NCBI GenBank assembly: GCA_963708095.1 | Contig: OY970182.1 | Span: 2,852,001 to 2,916,000 of the forward strand | Length of the DNA: 64,000 nucleotides | DNA from: JAJZVS01 sp963708095 | GTDB taxonomy: Bacteria; Pseudomonadota; Alphaproteobacteria; Acetobacterales; Acetobacteraceae | Reading direction: 5' to 3' | The notes under the pieces: model-generated | Databases searched by the model: none | Told to the model about the DNA's origin: nothing | The model's input: only the letters and a program-made list of their open reading frames with translations | Position numbers and translations under genes: made by a program | Shown: positions 10,687 to 20,240 of the stretch, one piece after another | Layout of the letters: each line of letters opens with the position of its first letter | Position numbering within the stretch: position 1 is the stretch's first letter

Positions 10687-10744
10687 GGTATGATATAACA
10701 TAGCGTTTTTTCTGTCAAGGGGAGCGCAATAATATACCATAGCG
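10687..10744 (-). promoter_or_regulatory. Tandem Zur-like operators
   Basis: Two related AT-rich boxes stand in front of the metal-uptake operon. On the plus strand they read GGTATGATATAACATAGCG (10687-10705) and GCAATAATATACCATAGCG (10726-10744); 15 of 19 positions are identical and the starts are 39 bp apart. Each is an imperfect palindrome around a TAT/ATA core, like proteobacterial Zur/Fur-family boxes. The location upstream of a zinc/manganese importer supports metal-dependent repression. Assignment to Zur rather than Mur or another Fur-family protein is inference. Confidence 0.6.
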
Positions 10745-10806
10745 CCTATCGGACTACGACGACCTCCTCGGGGAAAGGGTGACGATGGCTCTTTAGCTTG
10801 TTGGCG

Positions 10807-11225
10807 ATGACCGCGCTCACCCTACCAAGAGGGCGGCTGCCTATGCGGCAAGCTACGCTACATCACGGAGGCCGAGCTGGCCTTCGTCGGCATTTGCCAC
10901 TGCCGCAACTGCAGAACGCCACCGGCGGCGCCTTCTCCGTCGTAGCCGGCATCCCCCGGAAGCAGCCCTGACGATCACCAGCAAGTCGAAAACGTTCCGC
11001 GATGCCGGTGACAGCGGTAAGGCGATGTTCCGCCGCTTCTGCCCCAACTGCGGATCCACGCTGTTCGACACGGCCGAAGCGATACCCGGCGCCGTGATGG
11101 TTATGACCCGCACCCTGGACGACCCAAGCTGGGCAAAGCCCGCCATGGAGATTTTCTGCGACAGCGCCCAGCCCTGGGTTTCGCTCGGCGGCGATATGCA
11201 GCGGTTCCCGCGGATGATTGGCTGA
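10807..11225 (+). pseudogene. GFA-family (glutathione-dependent formaldehyde-activating enzyme-like) pseudogene
   Basis: Translated piecewise, this stretch gives the Zn-binding core of a GFA/Mss4-like protein. The pieces are GGCLCGKLRY, then ICHCRNC, then (after a 1-base shift) ATGGAFSVVAGIP. After another shift comes a C-terminal half from LTITSKSKTF through RRFCPNCGSTLF to DMQRFPRMIG and a stop. The CxC and CxxC cysteines are all present, but at least two frameshifts separate the pieces and the only upstream ATG (10807) is in yet another frame. Several indels within 400 bp suggest a decayed gene rather than a single sequencing error. Confidence 0.8.
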
Positions 11226-11334
11226 ACACTATCGCCGCTGAGCCTACGGCAAGGCAAGATAGGGCACCCTGGCGCAGCAGCGCCGGAGCGCGGGGTGCCG
11301 CGGCGCAGTAGGGGCAAATCAGGCCTGCCGTGAT

Positions 11335-13155
11335 ATGGGCGGCGCCATGCCGCCCCCCCTCCTCTCCCTCCAGGACATCGCCCTCACCTTCGGCACCGCG
11401 CCGCTACTCGCCGGCGCCGCGCTGGCGGTCGGCGCCGGCGACCGCATCTGCCTGGTCGGGCGCAACGGCAGCGGCAAATCGAGCCTGCTGCGCATTGCCG
11501 CCGGCCTGCTCGCCCCCGATGCCGGGACCCGCTTCGCCCAGCCGGGCGCCACCATCCGCTACCTGCCGCAGGAACCCGACCTGTCGGGGTTCCCCACCAC
11601 CAGCGCCTACGTGACCTCCGGCCTCAACCCCGACGCCACCGAGGCCGACCACCACGCCGCGGCGACCATGCTCGCGGCACTCGGCCTCACCGGCGCCGAA
11701 GACCCCGCCACCCTCTCCGGCGGGGAGGCGCGGCGCGCCGCCCTGGCCCGCACCCTCGCCCCCCGCCCCGACATCCTGCTGCTCGACGAGCCGACCAACC
11801 ATCTCGACCTCCCCGGCATCGAATGGCTGGAGCGGGAACTCGCGGGCCTGCGCTCCGGCATCATCGTCATCAGCCATGACCGGCGGCTGCTGGAGCGCCT
11901 CTCGCGCACCACGATCTGGCTCGACCGTGGCATCACCCGCACGCTCGACCGCGGGTTCACCGCCTTCGAACCCTGGCGCGATGAGGTGCTGGCGCAGGAG
12001 GAGACCGACCGCCACAAGCTCGGCCGCAAGATCGCGATGGAGGAGGACTGGCTGCGCTACGGCGTCACCGCCCGGCGCAAGCGCAACCAGAAGCGGCTCG
12101 CCGACCTGCACGGGTTGCGCGAACGCCGCCGCCAGCACCGCGCCGCCGCCGGCAAGGTGCGGATGGAAGCCGCCGGCGCCGATCTCTCCGGCCGGCTGGT
12201 CGCGGTCGCCGAGAACGTCTCGGTCTCTTATGGCGACCGCCCGATCGTGCGCGATTTCTCGACCCGCATCCTGCGCGGCGACCGGGTCGGCATCGTCGGC
12301 GCCAACGGCGCGGGCAAGACCACCCTGCTCAATCTGCTGACCGGCGCGCTGGCGCCCGACGGCGGGGAGGTCCGGCTCGGTACCAATCTCGCCCAGGTCA
12401 CCCTCGACCAGCGGCGCGAGACGCTTGATCCGACGCAGACCTTGCGCCAGGCGCTGACCGGCGGGTCCGGCGACACCGTGACGGTAGGCGGCCAGATCCG
12501 CCACGTGGCGAGCTACATGAAGGACTTCCTGTTCGGCCCGGAGCAGACCAACACCCCGGTCGGCGTGCTGTCGGGGGGCGAGCGCGGCCGGCTGACCCTG
12601 GCGCGCGCCTTTGCCCGCCCGTCGAATCTGCTGGTGCTGGACGAGCCGACCAACGACCTCGACCTCGAAACGCTGGAACTGTTGCAGGAGCAACTGGCCG
12701 AGTATGCCGGCACGGTGCTGCTGGTCAGCCATGATCGCGACTTCCTGGATCGCGTGGTGACCTCGGTGATCGCGGCCGAGGGCGACGGGCGCTGGATCGA
12801 ATACGCCGGCGGCTACACCGACATGCTGGCGCAGCGCGGGCCGGCCGCCGCTGCGCCCGCCGCAACAAGCGCGCCGAAATCCAGGCCCGCGCTGCCGCCG
12901 CGTCAGGGGGCGCCGACCCGGCGGATGAGCTTCAAGGACCGTCACGCCCTGCAAACCCTGCCGGCGCAGATGGAGCGGTTGCACGCCGAAATCGCTCGGC
13001 TCGGCGCCGTCCTGGCGGATGGCAGCCTGTATGTGCGCGACCCCGCCCGTTTCGCCGCCACCGCCGCGGCCCTGACCGCGGCACAGGCGGCGCTGGCGGC
13101 GGCGGAGGAACAGTGGCTCGCCCTGGAGATCCAGCGCGAGACGCTGGAAGGCTGA
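11335..13155 (+). CDS. ABC-F family ATPase (Uup/EttA-like)
   Basis: A 606-residue protein with two ABC domains and no membrane segments. Domain 1 has Walker A GRNGSGKS, signature LSGGEARRAALARTL and LLLDEPTNHLD. Domain 2 has GANGAGKT, LSGGERGRLTLARAF and LVLDEPTNDLD. The linker between them is highly charged (RKRNQKRLADLHGLRERRRQHR). A basic coiled-coil-like C-terminal region (residues about 520-600) is reminiscent of Uup. ABC-F proteins act on ribosomes, and Uup also affects precise transposon excision. A second in-frame ATG at 11347 (MPPPLLSLQD) is also a possible start. Confidence 0.93.
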   Translation: MGGAMPPPLLSLQDIALTFGTAPLLAGAALAVGAGDRICLVGRNGSGKSSLLRIAAGLLAPDAGTRFAQPGATIRYLPQEPDLSGFPTTSAYVTSGLNPDATEADHHAAATMLAALGLTGAEDPATLSGGEARRAALARTLAPRPDILLLDEPTNHLDLPGIEWLERELAGLRSGIIVISHDRRLLERLSRTTIWLDRGITRTLDRGFTAFEPWRDEVLAQEETDRHKLGRKIAMEEDWLRYGVTARRKRNQKRLADLHGLRERRRQHRAAAGKVRMEAAGADLSGRLVAVAENVSVSYGDRPIVRDFSTRILRGDRVGIVGANGAGKTTLLNLLTGALAPDGGEVRLGTNLAQVTLDQRRETLDPTQTLRQALTGGSGDTVTVGGQIRHVASYMKDFLFGPEQTNTPVGVLSGGERGRLTLARAFARPSNLLVLDEPTNDLDLETLELLQEQLAEYAGTVLLVSHDRDFLDRVVTSVIAAEGDGRWIEYAGGYTDMLAQRGPAAAAPAATSAPKSRPALPPRQGAPTRRMSFKDRHALQTLPAQMERLHAEIARLGAVLADGSLYVRDPARFAATAAALTAAQAALAAAEEQWLALEIQRETLEG

Positions 13156-13316
13156 TCCGGGGGCGCCTGGCCAGGGAAGCCAGGTTCGGCTTGATTTTTG
13201 CCCGGACCGCTCCCTACTTCGTATCATCGGCGGGCGGGGATGAGGCCCCGAGGACACCCCCAGCCAGGCCGCGTCGGCCGCTCGCCCGCTGCCGACGCCC
13301 CATCACCGCGCGGTCC

Positions 13317-16300
13317 ATGGATCCACTCAGGCTGTTTCACCCCGCCGTCGCAGCTTGGTTCGCCAGCAGCTTCGCCGCGCCCACGCCGGCGCAGACGGGG
13401 GCTTGGTCCGCCATCCAGGCCGGCAAGCACAGCCTGGTCGCCGCCCCCACCGGGTCGGGCAAGACCTTGGCTGCCTTCCTGGCTGCGATCGACGCGCTGG
13501 TCCGCCAGGGCGTGCAGGAGCCGCTCCCCGACGCAACCCAGGTGCTTTACGTCTCGCCGCTGAAGGCGCTGTCCAACGACATCCAGCGCAACCTGGAAGC
13601 GCCGCTGGCCGGCATCCGGGCGGAGTTGCGCGCGCGCGGCCTGCCGGATGTCGAGATCCGCACCTGGGTCCGCACCGGCGACACCCCGCCGGCCGAGCGC
13701 AACCGCATGCGCCGCCGTCCGCCGCATATCGTCGTCACCACGCCGGAGTCCCTTTACATCCTGCTCGGCTCCACCTCCGGCCGCGCCATGCTGGCGACGA
13801 CGCGCTCGGTGATCGTCGACGAGATTCACGCCATCGCCCCGAGCAAGCGCGGCAGCCACCTCGCCCTGTCGCTCGAACGGCTGGCGGCGCTGTGCGGTGA
13901 CCGGTTGCAGCGGATCGGGCTGTCGGCGACGCAGAACCCGATCGCTTCGGTCGCGCATTTCCTGGTCGGCGCCGGAGCGGCCGGCGCGCCGGCCGCTGAA
14001 CCGACGATCATCGATGCCGGCCACCAACGCCCGCGCGACCTCGTGCTGGAAATGCCGGATTCGCCGCTGGAAGCGGTGATGTCGGCTGAGGTCTGGCAGC
14101 AGGTCTACGATCGGCTGGTCGGCCTGATCGCGACGCATCGCACCACCCTGGTGTTCGTTAACACCCGCCGCATGGCCGAACGGGTGGCGCGGCAATTGTC
14201 GGACCGCCTCGGCGAGACGGCGGTGACCGCGCATCACGGCAGCATGGCGAAGGAGCAGCGGCTGGCGGCGGAGCAGAAGCTCAAGTCCGGTGCGCTGCGG
14301 GCGCTGGTGGCGACGGCATCGTTGGAACTCGGCATCGACATCGGCGATGTCGACCTGGTCTGCCAGCTTGGGTCGCCACGCTCGATCGCGAGCTTCCTGC
14401 AACGGGTCGGCCGCTCGGGCCACGCCATCGGCGGCACGCCGAAGGGTCGGCTGTTCCCGCTCTCGCGCGACGAGCTGGCGGAATGCGCGGCGCTGCTCGA
14501 CAGTGTGCGCCGCGGCGAGCTCGATCTTCTGGTGATGCCGGACCAACCGCTCGACGTGCTGGCGCAGCAGATCGCGGCCGAGGTGTCGGCGCAGGACTGG
14601 CCGGAGGCGGCGCTGTTCGAGCGGTTCCGCCGCGCCTGGCCGTATCGCGCCCTCGATCGCGCGGACTTCACTGCCGTGCTGCGCATGCTGGCCGAGGGCT
14701 TCGCCACCAGCCGCGGCCGGCGCGGCGCGCTGATCCATCACGACACCATCAACCACATGTTGCGCGGCCGGCGCGGCGCGCGGCTGACGGCGCTCACCTC
14801 CGGCGGCACCATCCCTGATACCGCCGACTACCAAGTCGTTCTCGAACCGGAAAGCCTGGTGATCGGCAGCGTCAACGAGGATTTCGCAGTCGAGAGCCTG
14901 ACCGGCGACGTGTTCCAGCTCGGCAACACCGCCTATCGCATCCAGCGCATCGAGCGCGGCATCGTGCGGGTGGAGGACGCGCACGGCCAGCCGCCCAATA
15001 TCCCGTTCTGGCTTGGCGAGGCGCCCGCGCGCAGCGACGCCTTGTCGTTCGCAGTCTCCCGCCTGCGCGCCGCGGTCGCCGCGCGGCTGCGCACCGATCC
15101 CGATCCCGCCGGCGTGCAAGAGTGGCTGACCGGAGAGCTCGGCCTCACCGCGCCCGCCGCCGACCAAATGGCCGAGCATCTGGCTGCCGCCTTCGCAGCG
15201 CTCGGCTGCCTGCCGACGCAGGACGTGCTGGTGCTGGAACGCTTCTTCGACGAGGCGGGCGGCATGCAGCTCGTGATCCATGCGCCGTTCGGCAGCCGGA
15301 TCAACCGCGCCTTCGGCCTCGCGCTGCGCAAGCGCTTCTGCCGCAAGTTCAATTTCGAGCTGCAGGCGGCGGCGACCGAGGACAACATCGTGCTGTCCTT
15401 GACCGCGACGCATAGTTTCGAGCTGGCCGAGGTCGCCCACTACCTGCGCGCCGCCACCGTCCGGCCGTTGCTCGTACAGGCGCTGCTGGATGCACCGATG
15501 TTCGCCACCCGCTGGCGCTGGGTCGCCGGCGTCGCCCTGGCGCTGCCGCGCTTCCGCGGCGGGCGCAAGGTCGCGCCGCAGATCGCGCGCATGGAGGCGG
15601 AGGACCTGATTGCCGCCGTGTTCCCCGACCAACTCGCCTGCGCGGAAAACCTGGTGGGCGAGCGCGAAATTCCCGACCATCCGCTGACACGGCAGACGAT
15701 CTCCGACTGCCTGCACGAGGCGATGGACATCACGGGGCTGGAAACACTGCTGGCGCGGCTGGAAGCCGGCGCGATCCGCGTGGTCGCCTGCGACCTGACG
15801 GAGCCCTCGCCGCTGGCGCGCGAGGTGCTGTCGGCGCGGCCCTACGCCTTCCTCGACGGCGCGCCGCTGGAAGAGCGGCGGACGCAGGCGGTGATGGGCC
15901 GACGCTGGCTGACGCCGGAGACCGCGGCGGAGCTGGGCCGGCTCGATCCCGACGCGATCGCGCGGGTGCGCGGCGAGGCTTGGCCGGACGCCGCCTCGGC
16001 CGAGGAACTCCACGAGGCGCTGCTCTGGCTCGGCTGCCTCAGCGCGGACGAAGTGCAGACGCAGCCCGAGTGGGCCGGCTGGCTGGCGGCGCTGGCGCAG
16101 GCCGGCCGCGTGGCGCGGCTGGAAACCGCGACGGCGACGCTTTGGGTCGCTGCGGAGCGGCTGGGCCAGTTCCGCGCCGTCTGGCCGGCCGCGCAGGCTC
16201 AGCCGCCGATCGTGCTGCCCCCGGACGCGACGCCGCGGTCATGGTCGGTCGACGAGGCCCTGGTGGAAATCGTGCGCGGCCGGCTGGAAGGCCTCGGCCC

Positions 16301-17654
16301 CGTCACGCAGGATGCGCTGGCCGCGCCACTCGGGCTGGAGCCGCGGCAGATCGGCGCCACGCTGGCTGCGCTGGAGGTCGAAGGCTTCGCCCTGCGCGGG
16401 CAGTACACTGCCGGGGCCAACGCCGAGGAATGGTGCGACCGGCGGCTGCTGGCCCGCATCCACCACTACACCGTCCGCCGCCTGCGCGCGGAGATCGAGC
16501 CGGCGGCGGCGCGCGACTTCCTGCGCTTCCTGTTTGCCTGGCAGCGGGTCACGCCGGAGGAACGCCAGGAAGGCCCGGACGCGGTCGCTGCCGCGGTTGC
16601 CCTGCTCGAGGGCTTCGAGGCGCCAGCCAACGCCTGGGAGACAGAAATCTTGCCGGCGCGGGTCGCCGATTACGAGCCGGCATGGCTGGACGACCACTGT
16701 CGGGCCGGGCGCATCGTCTGGGCACGGCTGACGCCATGTGCGGCGGCCAGCCGCGAGCGTGCCGCAAGCCCGGTCCGTTCCACGCCCATCGCCCTGCTGG
16801 CGCGGCGTCATGCGCCGTTCTGGACCCTGTTGGCGGGCACCGCGGACGGGACGCGCCAGCCCGGACCGTGGGGACAGGCGGTGCTCGACGTCCTGCGTGT
16901 CCAGGGCGCCTCGTTCTTCGACGAACTGGTGGAAGCGACCGGCCTGCTGCGCGCGCAGGCGGAGGGCGCGCTCGGCGAACTGGTGGCCCTGGGGCTGGTG
17001 AACTCGGACAGCTTCGGCGGGCTGCGCGCGCTGCTGGTGCCCACCGACCGGCGCAAATCGTCGGGCGGGACGGGGCGGCGCCGCCGCGCCCTGACGTTCG
17101 GCATGGAAGACGCCGGCCGCTGGACGCTCACCCGCCGCCCGCCGCCGTTGGTCGCAGGGATGCAGGCCGGAACGCCCGCAGTGGAGCACGTGGCGCAGAC
17201 GCTACTCCGCCGGTACGGCGTCGTTTTCTGGCGCCTGCTCGCGCGTGAAGCCGCCTGGCTGCCGCCGTGGCGGGACCTGCTGCGCGTCTATCGCCGGCTG
17301 GAGGCGCGCGGGGAGATCCGGGGCGGGCGGTTCGTCGCCGGGTTTTCCGGCGAGCAATACGCGCTGCCGGAAGCGGTCGGCCTGCTGCGCGCGCAGCGCC
17401 GGCGGCCCCCTTCCGGCGCCTGGGTTTCGCTGTCGGCTGCGGATCCGCTCAACCTCGGCGGTATCCTGACGCCAGGGCCGAAAGTGCCGGCGCTGACCGG
17501 CAACCGGGTGCTGTTCCGCGACGGCCTGCCGATCGCCTGGCTCGCTGGCGGGGAGGTGCAGTTTGCCGCCGCGCCCGATGCGGCGACGCAATGGGAAGCC
17601 CGCAAGCATCTTCTGCGTTCCGCCGCACCGGCACAGCTCGCGGATCTCGCCTGA
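13317..17654 (+). CDS. lhr: Large ATP-dependent helicase Lhr
   Basis: A 1445-residue SF2 helicase of the long Lhr type. The N-terminal core has Walker A APTGSGKT (43-50), TPESLYILL, the Walker B box DEIH (168-171), SAT in GLSATQNP, and domain 2 with ELGIDIGDVDLVCQLGSP and QRVGRSGH. A winged-helix and Lhr-specific domain follows. The long C-terminal half matches full-length enterobacterial Lhr (about 1,500 residues) rather than short archaeal Lhr. The ATG at 13317 begins MDPLRLFHPAVAAWF, a standard Lhr start; the open frame upstream to 13113 overlaps the ABC-F gene and is not family-like. Role: 3'-5' nucleic-acid translocation in DNA repair. Confidence 0.95.
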   Translation: MDPLRLFHPAVAAWFASSFAAPTPAQTGAWSAIQAGKHSLVAAPTGSGKTLAAFLAAIDALVRQGVQEPLPDATQVLYVSPLKALSNDIQRNLEAPLAGIRAELRARGLPDVEIRTWVRTGDTPPAERNRMRRRPPHIVVTTPESLYILLGSTSGRAMLATTRSVIVDEIHAIAPSKRGSHLALSLERLAALCGDRLQRIGLSATQNPIASVAHFLVGAGAAGAPAAEPTIIDAGHQRPRDLVLEMPDSPLEAVMSAEVWQQVYDRLVGLIATHRTTLVFVNTRRMAERVARQLSDRLGETAVTAHHGSMAKEQRLAAEQKLKSGALRALVATASLELGIDIGDVDLVCQLGSPRSIASFLQRVGRSGHAIGGTPKGRLFPLSRDELAECAALLDSVRRGELDLLVMPDQPLDVLAQQIAAEVSAQDWPEAALFERFRRAWPYRALDRADFTAVLRMLAEGFATSRGRRGALIHHDTINHMLRGRRGARLTALTSGGTIPDTADYQVVLEPESLVIGSVNEDFAVESLTGDVFQLGNTAYRIQRIERGIVRVEDAHGQPPNIPFWLGEAPARSDALSFAVSRLRAAVAARLRTDPDPAGVQEWLTGELGLTAPAADQMAEHLAAAFAALGCLPTQDVLVLERFFDEAGGMQLVIHAPFGSRINRAFGLALRKRFCRKFNFELQAAATEDNIVLSLTATHSFELAEVAHYLRAATVRPLLVQALLDAPMFATRWRWVAGVALALPRFRGGRKVAPQIARMEAEDLIAAVFPDQLACAENLVGEREIPDHPLTRQTISDCLHEAMDITGLETLLARLEAGAIRVVACDLTEPSPLAREVLSARPYAFLDGAPLEERRTQAVMGRRWLTPETAAELGRLDPDAIARVRGEAWPDAASAEELHEALLWLGCLSADEVQTQPEWAGWLAALAQAGRVARLETATATLWVAAERLGQFRAVWPAAQAQPPIVLPPDATPRSWSVDEALVEIVRGRLEGLGPVTQDALAAPLGLEPRQIGATLAALEVEGFALRGQYTAGANAEEWCDRRLLARIHHYTVRRLRAEIEPAAARDFLRFLFAWQRVTPEERQEGPDAVAAAVALLEGFEAPANAWETEILPARVADYEPAWLDDHCRAGRIVWARLTPCAAASRERAASPVRSTPIALLARRHAPFWTLLAGTADGTRQPGPWGQAVLDVLRVQGASFFDELVEATGLLRAQAEGALGELVALGLVNSDSFGGLRALLVPTDRRKSSGGTGRRRRALTFGMEDAGRWTLTRRPPPLVAGMQAGTPAVEHVAQTLLRRYGVVFWRLLAREAAWLPPWRDLLRVYRRLEARGEIRGGRFVAGFSGEQYALPEAVGLLRAQRRRPPSGAWVSLSAADPLNLGGILTPGPKVPALTGNRVLFRDGLPIAWLAGGEVQFAAAPDAATQWEARKHLLRSAAPAQLADLA

Positions 17655-17662
17655 ATGGGCGC

Positions 17663-18691
17663 CTATCCGACGGGCGGCGGGTTTCGCTCCACGAAGCCGC
17701 GCTGGTGCCAGTACGGGTAGGGCAGCGGGCCCGCGCTGGCGGCATCCAGCCGGGCGATCTGCTCGGGGGAGAGCGACCAGCCGACTGCCTGCAGGTTCTG
17801 CCGAAGCTGCTCTTCGTTGCGCGCACCGATAATCACACTCGCCACCGTCGGTCGTTGCAGCAGCCAGTTGAGCGCAATCTGCGGCACCGATTTTCCGGTC
17901 TCGCGCGCCACCGCATCGAGCGCGTCCACCACGTCGAACAGGTAGGAATCCTCGACCTGCGGGCCCTTGTCCGCAGTCTTGTGCAACCGGCTCGTCGCCG
18001 GCAGCGCCGCGCCGCGTCGGAGCTTGCCGGTCAGCCGGCCCCAGCCGAGCGGGCTCCAGACCACCGTGCCCACGCCCTGATCGAGCGCGAGCGGCATCAG
18101 CTCTGCCTCATAGTCCCGCCCGATCAGCGAATAATAGGCCTGATGCGCGATGTAGCGCGGCAGGTTGTGGCGATCCGCCGCCGCTAACGCCTTCATCAGA
18201 TGCCAGCCGGAGAAGTTGGAGCAGCCGACGTAGCGGATCTTGCCGGCCCGCACGAGATCGTCCAGCGCGGAGAGGGTCTCCTCGACCGGGGTCAGGGCGT
18301 CGAAGCCGTGCAACTGGAAGAGATCGATATGATCGGTCTGCAGCCGCTGAAGGGCGGCGTCGCACGCATTGATGAGATGCCAGCGGGAGGAGCCGATATC
18401 GTTCGGCCCCGGGCCGGAGCGGAACGTGGCTTTGGTCGAGATCAGCACGCGGTTGCGCCGTCCCTTGACGGCCTCGCCCAGGACCTGCTCGGCGGCGCCG
18501 TCGGAGTAAACGTCGGCGCTGTCAAACATCGTCAGCCCGGCATCCAGGCAGATATCAATCAGGCGGCGGGCCGTCGCGACATCGGTGTCGCCCCAGGCGC
18601 CGAAGAATTCGCCTTTGCCGCCGAATGTCCCGGTCCCAAAACTCAGCACGGGCACGCTGAAGCCGGATCGGCCAAGTCGCCTGTATTCCAT
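17663..18691 (-). CDS. Aldo/keto reductase
   Basis: A 342-residue NADPH-dependent oxidoreductase with a TIM-barrel fold. The catalytic tetrad is visible: Asp and Tyr in MFDSADVYSDG, Lys in VLISTKATF and His in DLFQLHGFD. The cofactor-binding end IGARNEEQLRQNLQAVGW matches the family. The ATG at 18691 begins MEYRRLGRSGFSVPVLSFG, the canonical start. It is convergent with lhr, 8 bp apart. The substrate is unknown; the sequence is closest in style to the YajO/Tas-like AKR group. Confidence 0.93.
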   Translation of the reverse strand: MEYRRLGRSGFSVPVLSFGTGTFGGKGEFFGAWGDTDVATARRLIDICLDAGLTMFDSADVYSDGAAEQVLGEAVKGRRNRVLISTKATFRSGPGPNDIGSSRWHLINACDAALQRLQTDHIDLFQLHGFDALTPVEETLSALDDLVRAGKIRYVGCSNFSGWHLMKALAAADRHNLPRYIAHQAYYSLIGRDYEAELMPLALDQGVGTVVWSPLGWGRLTGKLRRGAALPATSRLHKTADKGPQVEDSYLFDVVDALDAVARETGKSVPQIALNWLLQRPTVASVIIGARNEEQLRQNLQAVGWSLSPEQIARLDAASAGPLPYPYWHQRGFVERNPPPVG

Positions 18692-18861
18692 GTGATCGCA
18701 TTCCTGGTTCAATGAGGCGCACGGGCGAGGGCCCCGTCCGGCCCCGCCAACATCGGGACGAAATCCGGTGCCGCAAGGTGGCCGGGACTGCGGGAATGCC
18801 GCGCTGCCGGTGCAGTCGCCGCGCCCGTCGATACCGTCGTTGCTTATACGCACCGTACCGT

Positions 18862-18889
18862 GCCTGGCACCCGCCGGCGGGTGCCAGGC
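18862..18889 (-). terminator. Perfect 28-bp palindrome, possible terminator
   Basis: GCCTGGCACCCGCC is followed immediately by its exact reverse complement, giving two 14-bp arms with no spacer. It lies 1 bp beyond the stop of the short membrane-protein frame ending at 18891. A run of U residues is missing on both strands, so intrinsic termination is only a possibility. Confidence 0.4.
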
Positions 18890-18890
18890 G

Positions 18891-19040
18891 TCACCAGACG
18901 AAGGCATTGCCGAACAGGGCGAGGCCAAGCATCGTCCACACGATGTCGTCGCCGATATGGCCCGGGGGGACCCGATCGAGCGGCCGGGCAGCCGGGGCCG
19001 TGACGGCGCCGATCAGGCCGAGCGCAAAATCAGAAGCCGC
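18891..19040 (-). pseudogene. C-terminal fragment of a small membrane protein
   Basis: An open frame without a usable start reads DFALGLIGAVTAPAARPLD and then GDDIVWTMLGLALFGNAFVW before the stop at 18891. Two hydrophobic stretches around a short loop suggest the end of a small integral membrane protein. It overlaps and is fused out of frame to the broken FGE gene. It therefore looks like a recombination junction with the 5' part lost. I do not recognise the family. Confidence 0.45.
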
Positions 19041-19191
19041 TCACGCTGACGCGATGAACAGGACGCTCTTCCGGATAATGCTGGTCTGACCCCATGCGGA
19101 ACGTGCCGCCCGCGACGAAGGCCATGTCCGCGAAGCGCACCCGCTCGGGAGCGTCAGCCCGTCCGCCCTTCGTTGGGCTAGCGACCGTCAT
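19030..19191 (-). pseudogene. Truncated formylglycine-generating enzyme (FGE/SUMF1 family), N-terminal remnant
   Basis: From the ATG at 19191 the frame gives 53 residues, including FVAGGTFRMGSDQHYPEERP and VHRVSVSGF. This is the hallmark N-terminus of FGE-sulfatase domain proteins, which continue with about 250 more residues in intact enzymes. Here a stop follows at once and unrelated sequence takes over. FGE oxidises the active-site Cys of type I sulfatases to formylglycine. An intact sulfatase gene lies 1.7 kb away, so this is probably the ruined partner of that gene. Confidence 0.8.
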
Positions 19192-19370
19192 GACGGCTGG
19201 TCCTTGGGAGATAGGGGAGAGACCGGGCGAGGCGACGCCCTCACACCGACATGGCTGGGGATGGCACGGCTCGCCCCCGTCGACGAAGGACCCGCATCAA
19301 AGGGCTATATGTGCGCTAGGTCCTCATCGCATTTCCTTCTCTCAGATCCAGCAGTGGACCGACGTACACT

Positions 19371-20240
19371 TTAGAAGCGGAAGTTAGCCACCAGGATCGC
19401 ACCGCTGAGCGAGAGATTGTGCACGGCGGCGCTGCCATTGCCCTGGAAGGTGAGGTATCGATAGCCGACCGATATGTCGGCCCAGCTCGCGGCCCGGTAA
19501 GCGACGCCCCCATAGGCCTCCCACGTCAGCGGCACGCCGCCACCGCCGGCATCCAAGTAGAAGGGTAGGTAGAATCTGGTGTTCGGGATGTTGATCCGGC
19601 CGGTAATGCCCCCGATCGCATTGAAATAAGTCTTGCCGATGTCGAGCCTGCCGCTGCGCGAGAGAGCGATCGTGCGATTGGGCCCCGAAATGTCGGCGCT
19701 CAGCTCGTAGTTGGTGGTGTCGCCGACTGCCAGCATACGCATTCCGACGAGGGTGTCGAGATTCCCCCACTCGCCGCGAAGCAGCGTGTAACCGCCGGCG
19801 AGCGACCAGACGGTCGCGGCCAATCGGGAGCCAGTACTAAGTTGCTGGGAGCGCGGAATATTAATCGGTCCAGGACCGAGGTTTACGGACGAGAGGTGGT
19901 TCACGCTCGTGGTGAGACTGGCGTTCATGTAGATGAGATCCGTCATCACCGAGAAGCGATCGTGGCGGGCCACGGCGCTGAGCATCAGCCCGAAGTTGAT
20001 GTCCGAGATATAATCGCCGACGCCGGCGCTGACCGAGGTGCTCACTGTGCCGCCGCGCGGTCCGGTGGCTTGCAGGTCGGCCGAGAGCGTGGGCAGCCAA
20101 ATGTAGGGCGTGATCGCAAAGGACCAGCCGGACGACGGTCCTTGAGGTGACGGGCTGGACGCTATCTGGGCGCGTGCGGGCAATGAGGCAACGGTGACAG
20201 TGCACAGCGCTGCGGCGGCCAACCCGAGTCCACCACGCAT
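19371..20240 (-). CDS. Outer-membrane beta-barrel protein
   Basis: A 289-residue protein with a Sec signal peptide (MRGGLGLAAAALCTVTVASL, cleavage near PARAQ). Alternating beta strands such as WSFAITPYIWLP, FGLMLSAVA and ISVGYRYLTF run through it. It ends in NFRF, the terminal Phe expected for barrels inserted by BAM. The start at 20240 is preceded by GAGGAG at good spacing; an ATG at 20276 lacks this. It is divergent from the arylsulfatase. It resembles uncharacterised porin-like proteins; a role in uptake of sulfated compounds is only suggested by location. Confidence 0.78.
   Translation of the reverse strand: MRGGLGLAAAALCTVTVASLPARAQIASSPSPQGPSSGWSFAITPYIWLPTLSADLQATGPRGGTVSTSVSAGVGDYISDINFGLMLSAVARHDRFSVMTDLIYMNASLTTSVNHLSSVNLGPGPINIPRSQQLSTGSRLAATVWSLAGGYTLLRGEWGNLDTLVGMRMLAVGDTTNYELSADISGPNRTIALSRSGRLDIGKTYFNAIGGITGRINIPNTRFYLPFYLDAGGGGVPLTWEAYGGVAYRAASWADISVGYRYLTFQGNGSAAVHNLSLSGAILVANFRF

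Noticed and set aside
13224..16013. 929-codon minus-strand frame opposite lhr
   Set aside because: It is antisense to the conserved Lhr helicase motifs and has a biased composition without family features.
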